Assembly (NCBI RefSeq): GCF_000474215.1
Contig: NZ_BAUC01000022.1
Span: forward strand, 92,193-156,192
Reading direction: 5' to 3'
Source: Edwardsiella hoshinae NBRC 105699 = ATCC 33379
GTDB lineage: Bacteria > Pseudomonadota > Gammaproteobacteria > Enterobacterales > Enterobacteriaceae
Length of the DNA: 64,000 bases
A program made the translations under genes and the position numbers. Below are positions 32,822 to 41,940 of this stretch, one piece after another. Position 1 is the stretch's first letter; every line of letters begins with the position of its first letter. The notes beneath the pieces were generated by a model. The model saw only the letters and a program-made list of their open reading frames with translations, was not told the origin of the DNA and did not search any database.

Positions 32822-35692
32822 TTACAGTTTTCCTAACGCGTGCAGTATTTTCTCCGGAGTGAAATGCCATTCGCGCAACCAGACACCGCAGGCATCGTGG
32901 ATCGCCGTCGCAATGGCCGGTGCCGCCCCGTTAACCCCGATTTCCGAGATCGACTTGGCACCATACGGGCCGACCTGATCGTCGCTCGGCACCAGGAACG
33001 CGCGGAAATCGCGCGGAATATCGCCGATCATCGGCGCGCCGTAGGTACGCAGATCGCGGGTGATCGGCCGTCCCTCGCTGTCATAGCGGATCGCCTCGCT
33101 CATGCTGTGACCGATGGCGCGCATGGTGGCACCGTAGATCTGCCCCAACGCCAGCTCGGGGTTCACCGGCGTACCGCAATCCAGCAGAGCATAGAACTTA
33201 TCCAGCCGAACCTCACCGGTACGCACGTTGACCGCCACTTCGGCAAAGTTAGCCCCGTAGGGGAAGGCAAAGTCCGCGGTAATGTAGCTGGCAGTCGCCA
33301 CCAGCGTACCGAAGCCGGTACCGGTCTCGGCTTTATGGGCGATGTCGGCATAGCTGACCTCACCCCGCTTACCGCGCACGATCCCTGGGGCGACCAGCAC
33401 CACATCCTCGCGCGGCTCACCCAGCATCTGTGCGCCGTGGAACAGGATCTTCTCGCGCAGATTCTCGGCCGCTTTCTTGGCGGCGTTACCTGAGAAACAG
33501 GTACCGGATGAGGCATAAGCCCCCTTATCGAACAGCGCGTGGTCGGTGTCGCCGGAGATGACATGCACCTCGGACATCGGGCACATCAGCACCTCGGCCG
33601 CCAACTTATTGACCACCGTATCCAAGCCGGTGCCGATGTCGGCGCCGCCGGAATGGACGATGAAGGTCCCGTCGGACTCCAACTTGATCATGCAGTTGGC
33701 CTGGTCGATATCGGGAATGCCTGACTTCTGCATGATGATCGCCACCCCGCGTCCGATACGCCAATCGCCGTCGGCCGGTTTCGGCGCATCCCACGCGATC
33801 AGCTCACGTCCCTTGCGCAGGATCGGCTCCAAGGCACAGCTGGCGGCAGACGGAACCGACGTCGGCATCTTGCCTTCGCCGATGGCACCGAGGATCTTCA
33901 ACTCCTGCCCCTCATGCACCCGGTTAAGTTCGATGATGTCCAGCAGATCAATGCCCAGTTGATCGGCCAGTTCGGCCAGCGCCATGGTCAGAGCAAAGTT
34001 CCCCTTCGGCGCCCCGTAACCCTGATAAGCCCCCGTCGGACAGATGTTGCTGTAATAGGTGGTGACCTGGAAATTAACGTTATCACAAGGATAGAGTGGC
34101 AACGACAGCGCCGGACCGTTACTCGGCACCGTCAAGGAGTGGTTACCGTATGGCCCCGTATTGGCGCGGAAGTCCATGTCGATGGCAGTCAGACGCCCCT
34201 CTTTGGTCGCGCCGATCTTCACTTTCACCTTGGCGACATGACGCGAGGTGTTGGCGATAAATTCTTCTTCACGGGTATAGCGGAAGTAGACCGGACGTCC
34301 GGTGACACAGGTCGCCCAGGCGCACACTTCTTCCAACAGGATATCCTGTTTGGAGCCGAAACCGCCGCCAACGCGCTCCTTGATGATGTGAACCTTGTTC
34401 TGTTTCATCCCGACGATACGCGCCACCTGGCGGCGTACGTGCCACGGCACCTGGGTAGAGGCGTGCACCACCAGGCGATCACCATCCATATAGCTGTAAC
34501 AGATATGCGGCTCGGTCGGACACTGCTGAGCCTGAGTGGACTCATAGGTGCGTTCGATGACGACATCCGCCTGAGCGAAGCCTTGCTCAACATCCCCAAT
34601 ACGGCCGTGAACGCTGGCGGCGATATTGTTGTGCGGGCGTGCCCCGATGGGGAAGTTGATGATCATATGTTCGCCGCGCTGCGCCGAGCCCCGATTCTGC
34701 ACCTCCAGATCGCTAGGAGCCCCGTTCACATAGACGATAGGTTCATCATGGATCACTGGCGCATCGTCGGCCATCGCCTCGTCGATGGACATTACCGGCC
34801 GCAGGATCTGGTACTCCACCTCGATCAGCTTCAATGCCTCTAGGGCGATCGCCTCACTTTCCGCCACCACGGCGGCGACACGATCACCGACATGGCGCAT
34901 CTTCTTGCCGAACATGCGGCGATCGAGCGGCGACGGCTCCGGTGCGCTCTGGCCGCCAGGCGTATAATAGACGTCCGGGCAATTCAGATGGGTGATAACA
35001 TGCACCACCCCCGGCAAAGCCTCGGCACGGCTGACATCCAGATGCGTGATCAACGCATGGGGATGCGGACAGCGCAGCATCTTGATCACACAGGCATCCG
35101 CCGCAATACGATCCTCGACGTAGCAGGGCTTGGCCTGCACCATCTTGGCCGCATCCACCTTCGGGCAGTTCTTACCGACGACCGTCAGATCGTCACGAAA
35201 CTCCGGAGCGACCTCCATCTGGTACTGCGGATCGCGCATCCGCGCCGCCGCCAGCTCCACCACCTGGTAGAACTGCTGGTAACCCGCATCGCGGCTGAAC
35301 AGCCCGGAGAGGGCATCGTCGATGTCCTGGCGGCTCGGCGCCGGAATACGTTCTAACAGTTCGGTCAGGATCAGCGCCGCCGCCGGATCGTTGTAACCGG
35401 ACTGCACCACTCCGACGTCGACCATCGCCTGCTGGACTGGACTCAATTGGTTCCAGGCGCCGAGTGATTCGGCGGTACGCACCACCGCACCGTCCAATTG
35501 GGCGGCGATCAGCAGAGAGGCGTTGATCACCACGCCATCGAAGATGATGGCATCGGAGCCGGCAAAGCCGAAACCGTCGTCGCTATTACGAACCGAGTGC
35601 ATGCCGAGTCCAAACAACAGTTGCTGCACATTCTCGCCCGGCTGGCACTCCAGCGTGCGAGGAATACCGTTCAGCGTAAAGCGAATTGTCAT
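32822..35692 (-). CDS. xdhD: Molybdenum hydroxylase XdhD
   Basis: The 956-residue protein has the same length as E. coli XdhD as I recall it. Residues ~1-150 are a remnant of the two [2Fe-2S] domains of xanthine dehydrogenases: the fold pattern remains, but the usual cluster cysteines are replaced (GMHSVRNSDDGFGFAG, and DVGVVQSGYNDPAAAL). Residues ~170-956 are the molybdopterin domains, with KMVQAKPCYVEDR, ERVGGGFGSKQD, the GAYQGYGAPKG block and the C-terminal GAKSISEIGVNGAAPA containing the catalytic Glu. The substrate is presumably a purine or selenium-dependent purine. It overlaps ygfM by 4 nt. Confidence 0.95.
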   Translation of the reverse strand: MTIRFTLNGIPRTLECQPGENVQQLLFGLGMHSVRNSDDGFGFAGSDAIIFDGVVINASLLIAAQLDGAVVRTAESLGAWNQLSPVQQAMVDVGVVQSGYNDPAAALILTELLERIPAPSRQDIDDALSGLFSRDAGYQQFYQVVELAAARMRDPQYQMEVAPEFRDDLTVVGKNCPKVDAAKMVQAKPCYVEDRIAADACVIKMLRCPHPHALITHLDVSRAEALPGVVHVITHLNCPDVYYTPGGQSAPEPSPLDRRMFGKKMRHVGDRVAAVVAESEAIALEALKLIEVEYQILRPVMSIDEAMADDAPVIHDEPIVYVNGAPSDLEVQNRGSAQRGEHMIINFPIGARPHNNIAASVHGRIGDVEQGFAQADVVIERTYESTQAQQCPTEPHICYSYMDGDRLVVHASTQVPWHVRRQVARIVGMKQNKVHIIKERVGGGFGSKQDILLEEVCAWATCVTGRPVYFRYTREEEFIANTSRHVAKVKVKIGATKEGRLTAIDMDFRANTGPYGNHSLTVPSNGPALSLPLYPCDNVNFQVTTYYSNICPTGAYQGYGAPKGNFALTMALAELADQLGIDLLDIIELNRVHEGQELKILGAIGEGKMPTSVPSAASCALEPILRKGRELIAWDAPKPADGDWRIGRGVAIIMQKSGIPDIDQANCMIKLESDGTFIVHSGGADIGTGLDTVVNKLAAEVLMCPMSEVHVISGDTDHALFDKGAYASSGTCFSGNAAKKAAENLREKILFHGAQMLGEPREDVVLVAPGIVRGKRGEVSYADIAHKAETGTGFGTLVATASYITADFAFPYGANFAEVAVNVRTGEVRLDKFYALLDCGTPVNPELALGQIYGATMRAIGHSMSEAIRYDSEGRPITRDLRTYGAPMIGDIPRDFRAFLVPSDDQVGPYGAKSISEIGVNGAAPAIATAIHDACGVWLREWHFTPEKILHALGKL

Positions 35693-36468
35693 TTTGCTTC
35701 CTCCCTCATCTGCTGGCAGTCGGCCAACAGTTCAGCCACCACGACGCCCGCGATATAGCGTTTGTACGCCTCGCTGCCGCTCAGATCGGCACGCGGTGCG
35801 ATCGCAGCGCTGACCGCCTGCTCCAATTGCTCACCCTCCAAGCCCAGACCTTCCACATCGCGCAGCCGCGATGGGCGCTCACTGACACCATCCAATGCGA
35901 TGCGTATCCCCCCTTCATCCGGCAGGGCGACGGCCGCCGTCACCACCGACCAACCGGCCGCCGAACGGCTCACTTTACGCGTGGCACAGCAGCGGAAGGG
36001 ATCGGCGATGATCACCGCCGTCAGCAGACGATCGTCTGGCGCGGCCAAGTAATCCTCTAGGGCGATTTCCGCACCATCGGCGCTCTGCACACGGGCATCC
36101 AGCGCCAGCAACACCGGTGCCAGCACCGATTCTGCCTGGTGAGCCGCCAGCTCGCCGCCCAGCGTCGACTGGTTACGCAGATGGCGCGAGTAGACGAAAC
36201 CGAGCGCCTCTTGCAACGCCTGCGGCAACAACGCCATGTCGCGCAGCTGTTGCAGCGTACTCATGCTGCCGAGGTGCAACGCCCCGCCATGCCAGGTCAC
36301 CTGATCCAAGCCCAACCCTTTCAGGGCGATGGCAACACGCTTCTCGGTACGTGTCGGCGTGGCGTTTAATTTACTTCCTCCGGCGAAGTAGACGGCCTCA
36401 TCCTGAAAGCGGCGCTTAAGCTCCAACGCCTGCTCTATGGAGTCCGGCCGGAAAAATTGCTCAATCAT
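35689..36468 (-). CDS. ygfM: FAD-binding subunit YgfM
   Basis: The 259-residue protein belongs to the FAD-binding (CoxM/XdhB-like) subunits of molybdenum hydroxylases. It begins MIEQFFRPDSIEQALELKRR. The FAD pyrophosphate loop is FAGGSKLN near residue 30, and a second FAD contact is SRHLRNQSTLGGELAA near residue 140. The C-terminal part is the CO-dehydrogenase flavoprotein C domain. Overlap with xdhD (ATGA) supports a complex. A terminator lies 17 bp upstream of its start, so transcription from ssnA may not reach it efficiently. Confidence 0.92.
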   Translation of the reverse strand: MIEQFFRPDSIEQALELKRRFQDEAVYFAGGSKLNATPTRTEKRVAIALKGLGLDQVTWHGGALHLGSMSTLQQLRDMALLPQALQEALGFVYSRHLRNQSTLGGELAAHQAESVLAPVLLALDARVQSADGAEIALEDYLAAPDDRLLTAVIIADPFRCCATRKVSRSAAGWSVVTAAVALPDEGGIRIALDGVSERPSRLRDVEGLGLEGEQLEQAVSAAIAPRADLSGSEAYKRYIAGVVVAELLADCQQMREEAK

Positions 36469-36485
36469 GTTCCACCCTCTTTGTG

Positions 36486-36520
36486 TAAAAGCGCCTCGAC
36501 TACGGGCCGAGGCGCTTTTA
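36486..36520 (-). terminator. Intrinsic terminator between ssnA and ygfM
   Basis: A perfect 13-bp stem (TAAAAGCGCCTCG 36486-36498, CGAGGCGCTTTTA 36508-36520) with a 9-nt loop is flanked by A/T runs. It falls 5 bases after the ssnA stop and splits the purine cluster into at least two transcripts. Confidence 0.87.
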
Positions 36521-36525
36521 TGGTC

Positions 36526-37854
36526 TCAGTTCAGTGCATCCATACGCTGCCACATCCGGGCGGCGACCTTACGGGCCTCGGCGTAAATCGGCTCGATATC
36601 GAATGGGAAGGCGCGATCCTCATACACCATGACCCCTTCGACCATCACGCTATGTACGCTAGAGGAGCCCAGACCAAAGGCCAGATGCCCACCGATGTTC
36701 TGCGCCGCCAACGGGGTCGGAGACGGGTAGTCACAGATAGTGAGATCCGCCTTATATCCCGCTTCGAGACGCCCGAAACGCGCGCCGAAGTTACGGTTAA
36801 GCAGCTGATTGCCGTTGTAAAGGAAACGGGTAAAGCTATCCGGCCACAGCGGACCACCGGCATCGCGATGCTTGAAGAAGGCGAACTTCAGCTCTTCAAA
36901 CATATCCGCGCCGATACCGTCAGTACCAAGCGCCAAGTTACGGAACTGCGCCAAACGTTGGTTGTAGCCGACATGGTTGTTCATGTTGGAGCGGGCGTTA
37001 TGCACCAAGAAGGCATCCTGCTCGTTGAGGATGCGAATATCCTCGTCGGAGAGGTAGAGCCCGTGGGCTAACAGGGTCTTATCGTTGATCAGGCCATACT
37101 CGGCCAGGCGTACCACCAGATCCTGACCGTACTTGTCATGACTATGAGAGACATCGTAGCGATCCTCTGCCGCATGGATGTGCAGCCCACGACCCGTGGC
37201 GCGTAACGCCTCACTCAGCATCGCCAACCCGGCGTTGGAGACGGTAAACGGTGCGTGCGCCCCGATATGCGCCTCGACCAGGTAGGGTTCGCTCCCCTTG
37301 GCCTTGGCATCGTCGATCAATTGGGCGAAGCGGATGTTCTCCTCGACGCCCTGCTGTAGCTCACGGGTACCGCCGTTACGGTCAGTGGTTTCGAAGCAGG
37401 TCATACCACGCAGACCCGCCTTCAGGAAACCTTTACGCAGCGTCGCCAGGGAGCCGGCGATATAGTTGGGTGAGGCGTGATGGTCGATCACCGCCGTACA
37501 GCCGCTCTTAATCGCCTCCAACGAGCAGATCAAGCCGCTGTAGTACAGTGACTCCTCATCCAGCGCCCGATCCAGCCGCCACCACAGATTTTTCAAGGTG
37601 GAGATGAAGTCCGGACAGGGGGCGATATTGGCCATGATGCCGCGCGACAGACCGGAGTAGAAATGGTTGTGCGCGCAGACGATGCCCGGCATCACCAGAC
37701 GCCCGTGCATTTCTTTCACCTGAGCGTCAGGGAACTGAGCATGCAGGTTATCGCCGACGGCGCGGATCTCTGCGCCGTCGATGGCGATATCGATCCCTTC
37801 CCGCACCAGCGCCGGCTCGAATTGCACGGCGGTGACATTCTTCAGAATCAACAT
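36526..37854 (-). CDS. ssnA: Amidohydrolase SsnA
   Basis: The 442-residue amidohydrolase has the length of E. coli SsnA. Metal-ligand motifs are present: GIVCAHNHFYSGLSRG near residue 57, HIHAAEDRYD near 225, LLAHGLYLS near 255 and LGTDGIGADMFEEL near 305. It resembles chlorohydrolase/cytosine deaminase-type deaminases, and the substrate in purine breakdown is not settled. The ATG at 37854 is preceded by GGAGGAAT; a longer frame from 37920 runs through the end of ygfK and is rejected. It starts 2 bases after the ygfK stop, so the two should be translated together. Confidence 0.94.
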   Translation of the reverse strand: MLILKNVTAVQFEPALVREGIDIAIDGAEIRAVGDNLHAQFPDAQVKEMHGRLVMPGIVCAHNHFYSGLSRGIMANIAPCPDFISTLKNLWWRLDRALDEESLYYSGLICSLEAIKSGCTAVIDHHASPNYIAGSLATLRKGFLKAGLRGMTCFETTDRNGGTRELQQGVEENIRFAQLIDDAKAKGSEPYLVEAHIGAHAPFTVSNAGLAMLSEALRATGRGLHIHAAEDRYDVSHSHDKYGQDLVVRLAEYGLINDKTLLAHGLYLSDEDIRILNEQDAFLVHNARSNMNNHVGYNQRLAQFRNLALGTDGIGADMFEELKFAFFKHRDAGGPLWPDSFTRFLYNGNQLLNRNFGARFGRLEAGYKADLTICDYPSPTPLAAQNIGGHLAFGLGSSSVHSVMVEGVMVYEDRAFPFDIEPIYAEARKVAARMWQRMDALN

Positions 37855-37856
37855 GA

Positions 37857-40800
37857 TTATTCCTCCACCCGGCCCAGCAGATAATGGTGATGATTGTGGA
37901 CATGGCTGATGATGCGGCACATGTCGCTCAACACCGGCGGTACCTCGGCAAACTCACCGGCCTCATTGATATGTAACTGCCACTCTTGACCATCCTGACG
38001 CACACGCACCTGGGAACCCTCCACCAAGAAGCCGGGGTTGCTGCTGTTGGTAAAGTCCTGCGCCAAGCTGAAGATAGTGACCTTATCTTTGTAAGGTTTA
38101 CCCTGCCACGGACAGAACTGGGCGCAGTTGCCGCACTCGTTGCAATAGGCATCCAGATGCAGCGTCTGGAAGCGATTCTGGAACCCCGGAACCGCAATGG
38201 AGACGTTGGCGCGGTTCGGGCAAACATCCACACACTTGCTACAGACGTAGTTACATTCCAAGCAACGCTGCGCCTCCTGCGCCACGAAGGCGTCACGGTC
38301 GTCTTTATCCACCAGGGTGACGGCGATCGCGCCCTTACGCTGGTAGATGCGCGCCGGGTCGACGTTGTTCCAGTACTTGTCGCCGTAGCGGGTCGCGATG
38401 TTTTCGCGCGCCAGAATGGCGTCCGTCGCCCGACGGGCGGTGCCAATGGCCGCCACGATAGAGGAGGGGCCGCTCTGCACGTCACCGATCAAGAACACGT
38501 TGTCACGCGTGGTTTCGCCGCTGGCATCGCGTACCGCCGGCCAGCCGCTGTCGTCCAATGGCACGCCGATGGCAGCCAGGTGCTCACAGTCGGCTTGCTC
38601 GCCGATGGCGGTGATCAGGGCGTCCATCTGGAGGGTAACGGTTTGTTCGGTAGCCACCGGACGGCGACGCCCCTGTTCGTCCGGCTCGCCGAGCGCCATG
38701 ACGCGCGCCACCAGGGTGCCGTCCTGCTCAAAACGTTCCGGGTTAGTCAGGAACATGAATTTCACCCCGTCTTCCAGCGCCTCCTGATACTCCTCGCGAT
38801 AAGCTGGCATCTCATTCAGGGTACGGCGGTATAGCACGGTGACGTCCTCGACCCCCGGGACCCGGAGAGCAGCGCGGGCGCAGTCCATCGCCGTGTTACC
38901 GGCACCGACGACGGCGACGTGTTTGCCTAACTGCAAGGCTACGCCGCGGTTGTAATCACGCAGGAACGGCAGAGAGCGGTAGACGTTACGGTTATCGCCC
39001 GCCAGACGAACGCCGCTGTTCTTGTCGGTTCCGACCCCCACCAGGACATAAGCGAAACCTTGCTGCTGTAGCTGTTCGACCGTTAGCTGCGGATCGCAAC
39101 CGAAGGCAAACTTCACTCCGTGAGCGGCAACAAAGTCGATGTCATGGGCGATCAACTCTCCCGGGATACGGAACTGCGGAATGATGTTCTTCACCACCCC
39201 ACCGGCGTTGGCTTCGCGCTCGAACAGGGTGACCGGATGACCGGCCCGCGCCAGGAAGTAACCCGCGGAGAGACCGGCGGGACCGGCACCGATCACCGCG
39301 ACCGGGTGCTTGTCGCCAGAGCCGGCCGGTTTGTGCCAACGCTGCTGATACTCCGGCCAGCCGCGCTCCAACGCCACCTTCTTCAATTCGCGGATATTCA
39401 AGGCGCTGTCATAATCCAGGCGAGTACAGTTGTACTGGCACTGATGGTCGCAAATGTGGCCGGTGATCGCCGGCAGGGCGTTACGCTGATAAATCACCTC
39501 CAGCGCATCGGCATAACGTCCCTCGCCCATCAGACGAATATATTCAGGAATATCTTGCTTGATAGCACAGGCGGTTACACAGGGGGCCACATAGCAATCG
39601 GTCAGTGGCAGCGGGCCACCAGCATCGATGCGATCCTCGGACTTCCAATGTTTCTGGGTGTACTCCATGCTGACGGCGCGGGCAGCCAGTGCTTCCAGGC
39701 GCGCGACATCGACCTTCGGCATCTGCCAGTATTCAGAGCGATCCAACTCGCGCATGCATTCGGTCAGGCGTAGGTAGCCGCCTGGCTTGAGCAGATCGGT
39801 CGCCATGGTGATCGGGCGAATACCTGTTTCGAAGATGTCGCGGATGTTGAACTTGCTGGCACCACCGGAATAGGAGATCGGCAGTTCGCCGTCGAAAGCA
39901 CGCGACAGCACCGCCGCCACATTGATGGAAAGCGGGAACAGGGCGCGACCGGACATGTACATCTCGTCACCGGGCAGCGCACCCTTGTTGTTGATGGTGC
40001 CCAGCGTGTTGGTCAGCTTGACACCGAAACTCAGTTGCTTTTCCCGGCCCAGCGCCATCAGACGCTGCAACATCTCCAACGCTTGCGCCAGCTTCAGATC
40101 GTGCTCGAAGGACTCCTCCTTCAGACCGATATAGTCGAAGCCGCAGGTATCGAGGATCTCACGCACCCGAGCGTACCCCAGCAGGGTTGGGTTCAGCTTG
40201 ACGAAGGTGTTCAGTTGCTTCTCTTCCAGCATATAGCGGCAGATAGCCTCGATCTCATCCGGTGGGCAACCATGCATAGTCGACAAGGTGACGCCGTGCG
40301 CCATGTCGCCCGGAATCGATTCTGCCAACGCGGCCAGGCGGTCACGCCGCTCCGTCAGCCCCAGACGGGCCAGGAATGCCTCATCGTTGACCAAACGCGC
40401 TAAGATGCGGCGATATTCGGCAAACTTAGGATGCTTGGCGGAGTCCATCATGTCGTGGATGAATTGTTGCATCGGCGGTTGCTTGATGCCGTCGAGGTTA
40501 TAGCCCACGCTCATGTTGAAGATGAAAGACTTGGCCTCACCCTGGGTGCGTGGGTCGAAGATCTCCTCCAACAGATGCAGAGCGAACCAGGCTTTCAGGT
40601 ATTCATCGTGGGCTTTTAGCAGGGTAAACTCGGTAGACCATTCGGTGTTGAAACACTCATCTTCCGCATCGATACACGGCTTATCCAACTCCAGACGGTC
40701 GAGGATCTGCACCGTCTTCAGTTCGATAAAACGGCCGCCAGTCAGCCAAGATACGATGATATTTTGCGCCAGCTGAGTATGTGGGCCGGCGGCGGGGCCG

Positions 40801-40964
40801 ATGGGGGTCTCACAGGTTTCACCGAACACCTTGATCAGATTCTGATTATCTTTGCGGTAAAACTGCTGTTCGGGGATCCCAAAGATAGAGCGGTTTTGAT
40901 GGTATTCATCAAAAATGCGCGTCAGAAGCTCCTCGAATGGAACGGGACGCATAATATCACCCAT
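37857..40964 (-). CDS. ygfK: Fe-S flavoprotein YgfK (putative selenate reductase subunit)
   Basis: The 1,035-residue protein matches E. coli YgfK (1,032 aa). Residues ~1-440 resemble a dihydroorotate/dihydropyrimidine-dehydrogenase barrel (GETCETPIGPAAGPHTQL, LSTMHGCPPDEIEAIC). Residues ~465-560 carry a GltD-type cluster domain (CYVAPCVTACAIKQDIPEY, CDHQCQYNCTR). Two nucleotide-binding Rossmann sites follow (AVIGAGPAGLSAGYFLARAG ~575; AVVGAGNTAMDCA ~715). The C-terminus has 4Fe-4S ferredoxin motifs (CLECNYVCSKCVDVCP, CNECGNCAQFCPW). It probably shuttles electrons between NAD(P)H and a hydroxylase such as XdhD. The ATG at 40964 has AAGGAGAGA upstream and matches the E. coli start; the longer frame from 41024 is rejected. 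Confidence 0.95.
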   Translation of the reverse strand: MGDIMRPVPFEELLTRIFDEYHQNRSIFGIPEQQFYRKDNQNLIKVFGETCETPIGPAAGPHTQLAQNIIVSWLTGGRFIELKTVQILDRLELDKPCIDAEDECFNTEWSTEFTLLKAHDEYLKAWFALHLLEEIFDPRTQGEAKSFIFNMSVGYNLDGIKQPPMQQFIHDMMDSAKHPKFAEYRRILARLVNDEAFLARLGLTERRDRLAALAESIPGDMAHGVTLSTMHGCPPDEIEAICRYMLEEKQLNTFVKLNPTLLGYARVREILDTCGFDYIGLKEESFEHDLKLAQALEMLQRLMALGREKQLSFGVKLTNTLGTINNKGALPGDEMYMSGRALFPLSINVAAVLSRAFDGELPISYSGGASKFNIRDIFETGIRPITMATDLLKPGGYLRLTECMRELDRSEYWQMPKVDVARLEALAARAVSMEYTQKHWKSEDRIDAGGPLPLTDCYVAPCVTACAIKQDIPEYIRLMGEGRYADALEVIYQRNALPAITGHICDHQCQYNCTRLDYDSALNIRELKKVALERGWPEYQQRWHKPAGSGDKHPVAVIGAGPAGLSAGYFLARAGHPVTLFEREANAGGVVKNIIPQFRIPGELIAHDIDFVAAHGVKFAFGCDPQLTVEQLQQQGFAYVLVGVGTDKNSGVRLAGDNRNVYRSLPFLRDYNRGVALQLGKHVAVVGAGNTAMDCARAALRVPGVEDVTVLYRRTLNEMPAYREEYQEALEDGVKFMFLTNPERFEQDGTLVARVMALGEPDEQGRRRPVATEQTVTLQMDALITAIGEQADCEHLAAIGVPLDDSGWPAVRDASGETTRDNVFLIGDVQSGPSSIVAAIGTARRATDAILARENIATRYGDKYWNNVDPARIYQRKGAIAVTLVDKDDRDAFVAQEAQRCLECNYVCSKCVDVCPNRANVSIAVPGFQNRFQTLHLDAYCNECGNCAQFCPWQGKPYKDKVTIFSLAQDFTNSSNPGFLVEGSQVRVRQDGQEWQLHINEAGEFAEVPPVLSDMCRIISHVHNHHHYLLGRVEE

Positions 40965-41307
40965 GACTCTCTCCTTGCTGCGACATAACGCTGATATTGA
41001 TTTACCGGGGTACGTCCCGCGCACACCGGCGGCTAGCTAGATATCAGCAACAATCACGCCAAATCTTTATTCCCTTCTTTTGGATGATAAAAACCGTGAG
41101 TAATATCTAATTGTTTTATCTATTTGTGAAACAGCTCACACCGGCTAAATGAGAATACCAATCACTAAAACACATTCACTTCCTGGCGGTTTATTCAGCG
41201 CCAATCAGATTATCAAAAAAAGAGAATTCGTATCACTTTGATATGCGAATCTTGATATAATTATTTTAATTGTGAACGCAATCGCTTAAATATAAAAACT
41301 AAAGCAC
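40965..41307. promoter_or_regulatory. Control region upstream of ygfK
   Basis: This AT-rich 343-bp gap holds no gene. It contains a perfect CRP half-site pair at 41125-41140 and several A/T tracts. The ygfK promoter should lie here, but I cannot assign -10/-35 boxes with confidence. Confidence 0.55.
41125..41140 (-). promoter_or_regulatory. CRP site upstream of ygfK
   Basis: TGTGA-N6-TCACA (spacer AACAGC) is a perfect match to the CRP core. It lies about 161 bp before the ygfK start. It suggests that purine catabolism is under carbon-source control. Confidence 0.7.
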
Positions 41308-41928
41308 TTATTTTTGCAAAAGCAATTGATACGCCTGAGGTGTGTCGACATCGAAAATAATTTCTTCTGCATTTATATCAAGATAGCGATAATCTTTTGC
41401 CAGCAAATATTCACGCATACTGCGCTGGGGGTAGCGCTGCCCCGCCTGCGGCAATACGCTGCGAGGCACGAGGACCGGATGGCCGGGAGTGCCGTGATAA
41501 CGCGGCAGCAAGGCATAAGGCCCGCGCTGCCGCCACAGCTGGGCGAACAGTGCCGGCGTCAGGCAAGGCATATCACCATGACAGATAAAACAATAGTCAC
41601 TCTGTACCTGCGCCGCGCCGCAGCAGAGCGAGGAAAATAAACCGCTGGTATAATCGTTATTCACCACCAGCTGAATGCGAGGATGATCACCATAACGCTG
41701 TAATAACACCTCGGCGCGGAACCCTACCACTAATATTATTTGCTGACAAAATCCCAATGCGTTATTAATACTGGCATCCAGGATAGTGCCATCGCGATAG
41801 GGAAGCATCATTTTCCACTGCCCCATCCGTGACGATAGCCCGGCGGCGGGAATGATCGCACTCACTGCCTCGGGATTAATATATTCTTCTGCTGGCATCA
41901 TTCTATTTTTCCACGGGATTAATGACAT
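41308..41928 (-). CDS. mocA: Molybdenum cofactor cytidylyltransferase MocA
   Basis: MocA transfers CMP to molybdopterin to make the cytosine-dinucleotide cofactor used by XdhD-type hydroxylases. The 206-residue protein has the nucleotidyltransferase start AIIPAAGLSSRMGQWKMMLP, a QIILVVGFRAE strand, the metal-binding CHGDMPCLTP, and the GTPGHPVLVP block. E. coli MocA is about 192 aa, so the first ~10 residues may not be translated: a start at 41901 (MMPAEEY) with GTGGA before it is an alternative to 41928. The gene faces yqeC head to head with at most a few dozen bases between starts. Confidence 0.94.
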   Translation of the reverse strand: MSLIPWKNRMMPAEEYINPEAVSAIIPAAGLSSRMGQWKMMLPYRDGTILDASINNALGFCQQIILVVGFRAEVLLQRYGDHPRIQLVVNNDYTSGLFSSLCCGAAQVQSDYCFICHGDMPCLTPALFAQLWRQRGPYALLPRYHGTPGHPVLVPRSVLPQAGQRYPQRSMREYLLAKDYRYLDINAEEIIFDVDTPQAYQLLLQK

Positions 41929-41940
41929 TATTCATAGCAC

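Noticed and set aside
37855..37920. Longer N-terminus for SsnA
   Set aside because: The additional 22 codons overlap the end of ygfK and lack a ribosome binding site; GGAGGAAT fits the start at 37854.
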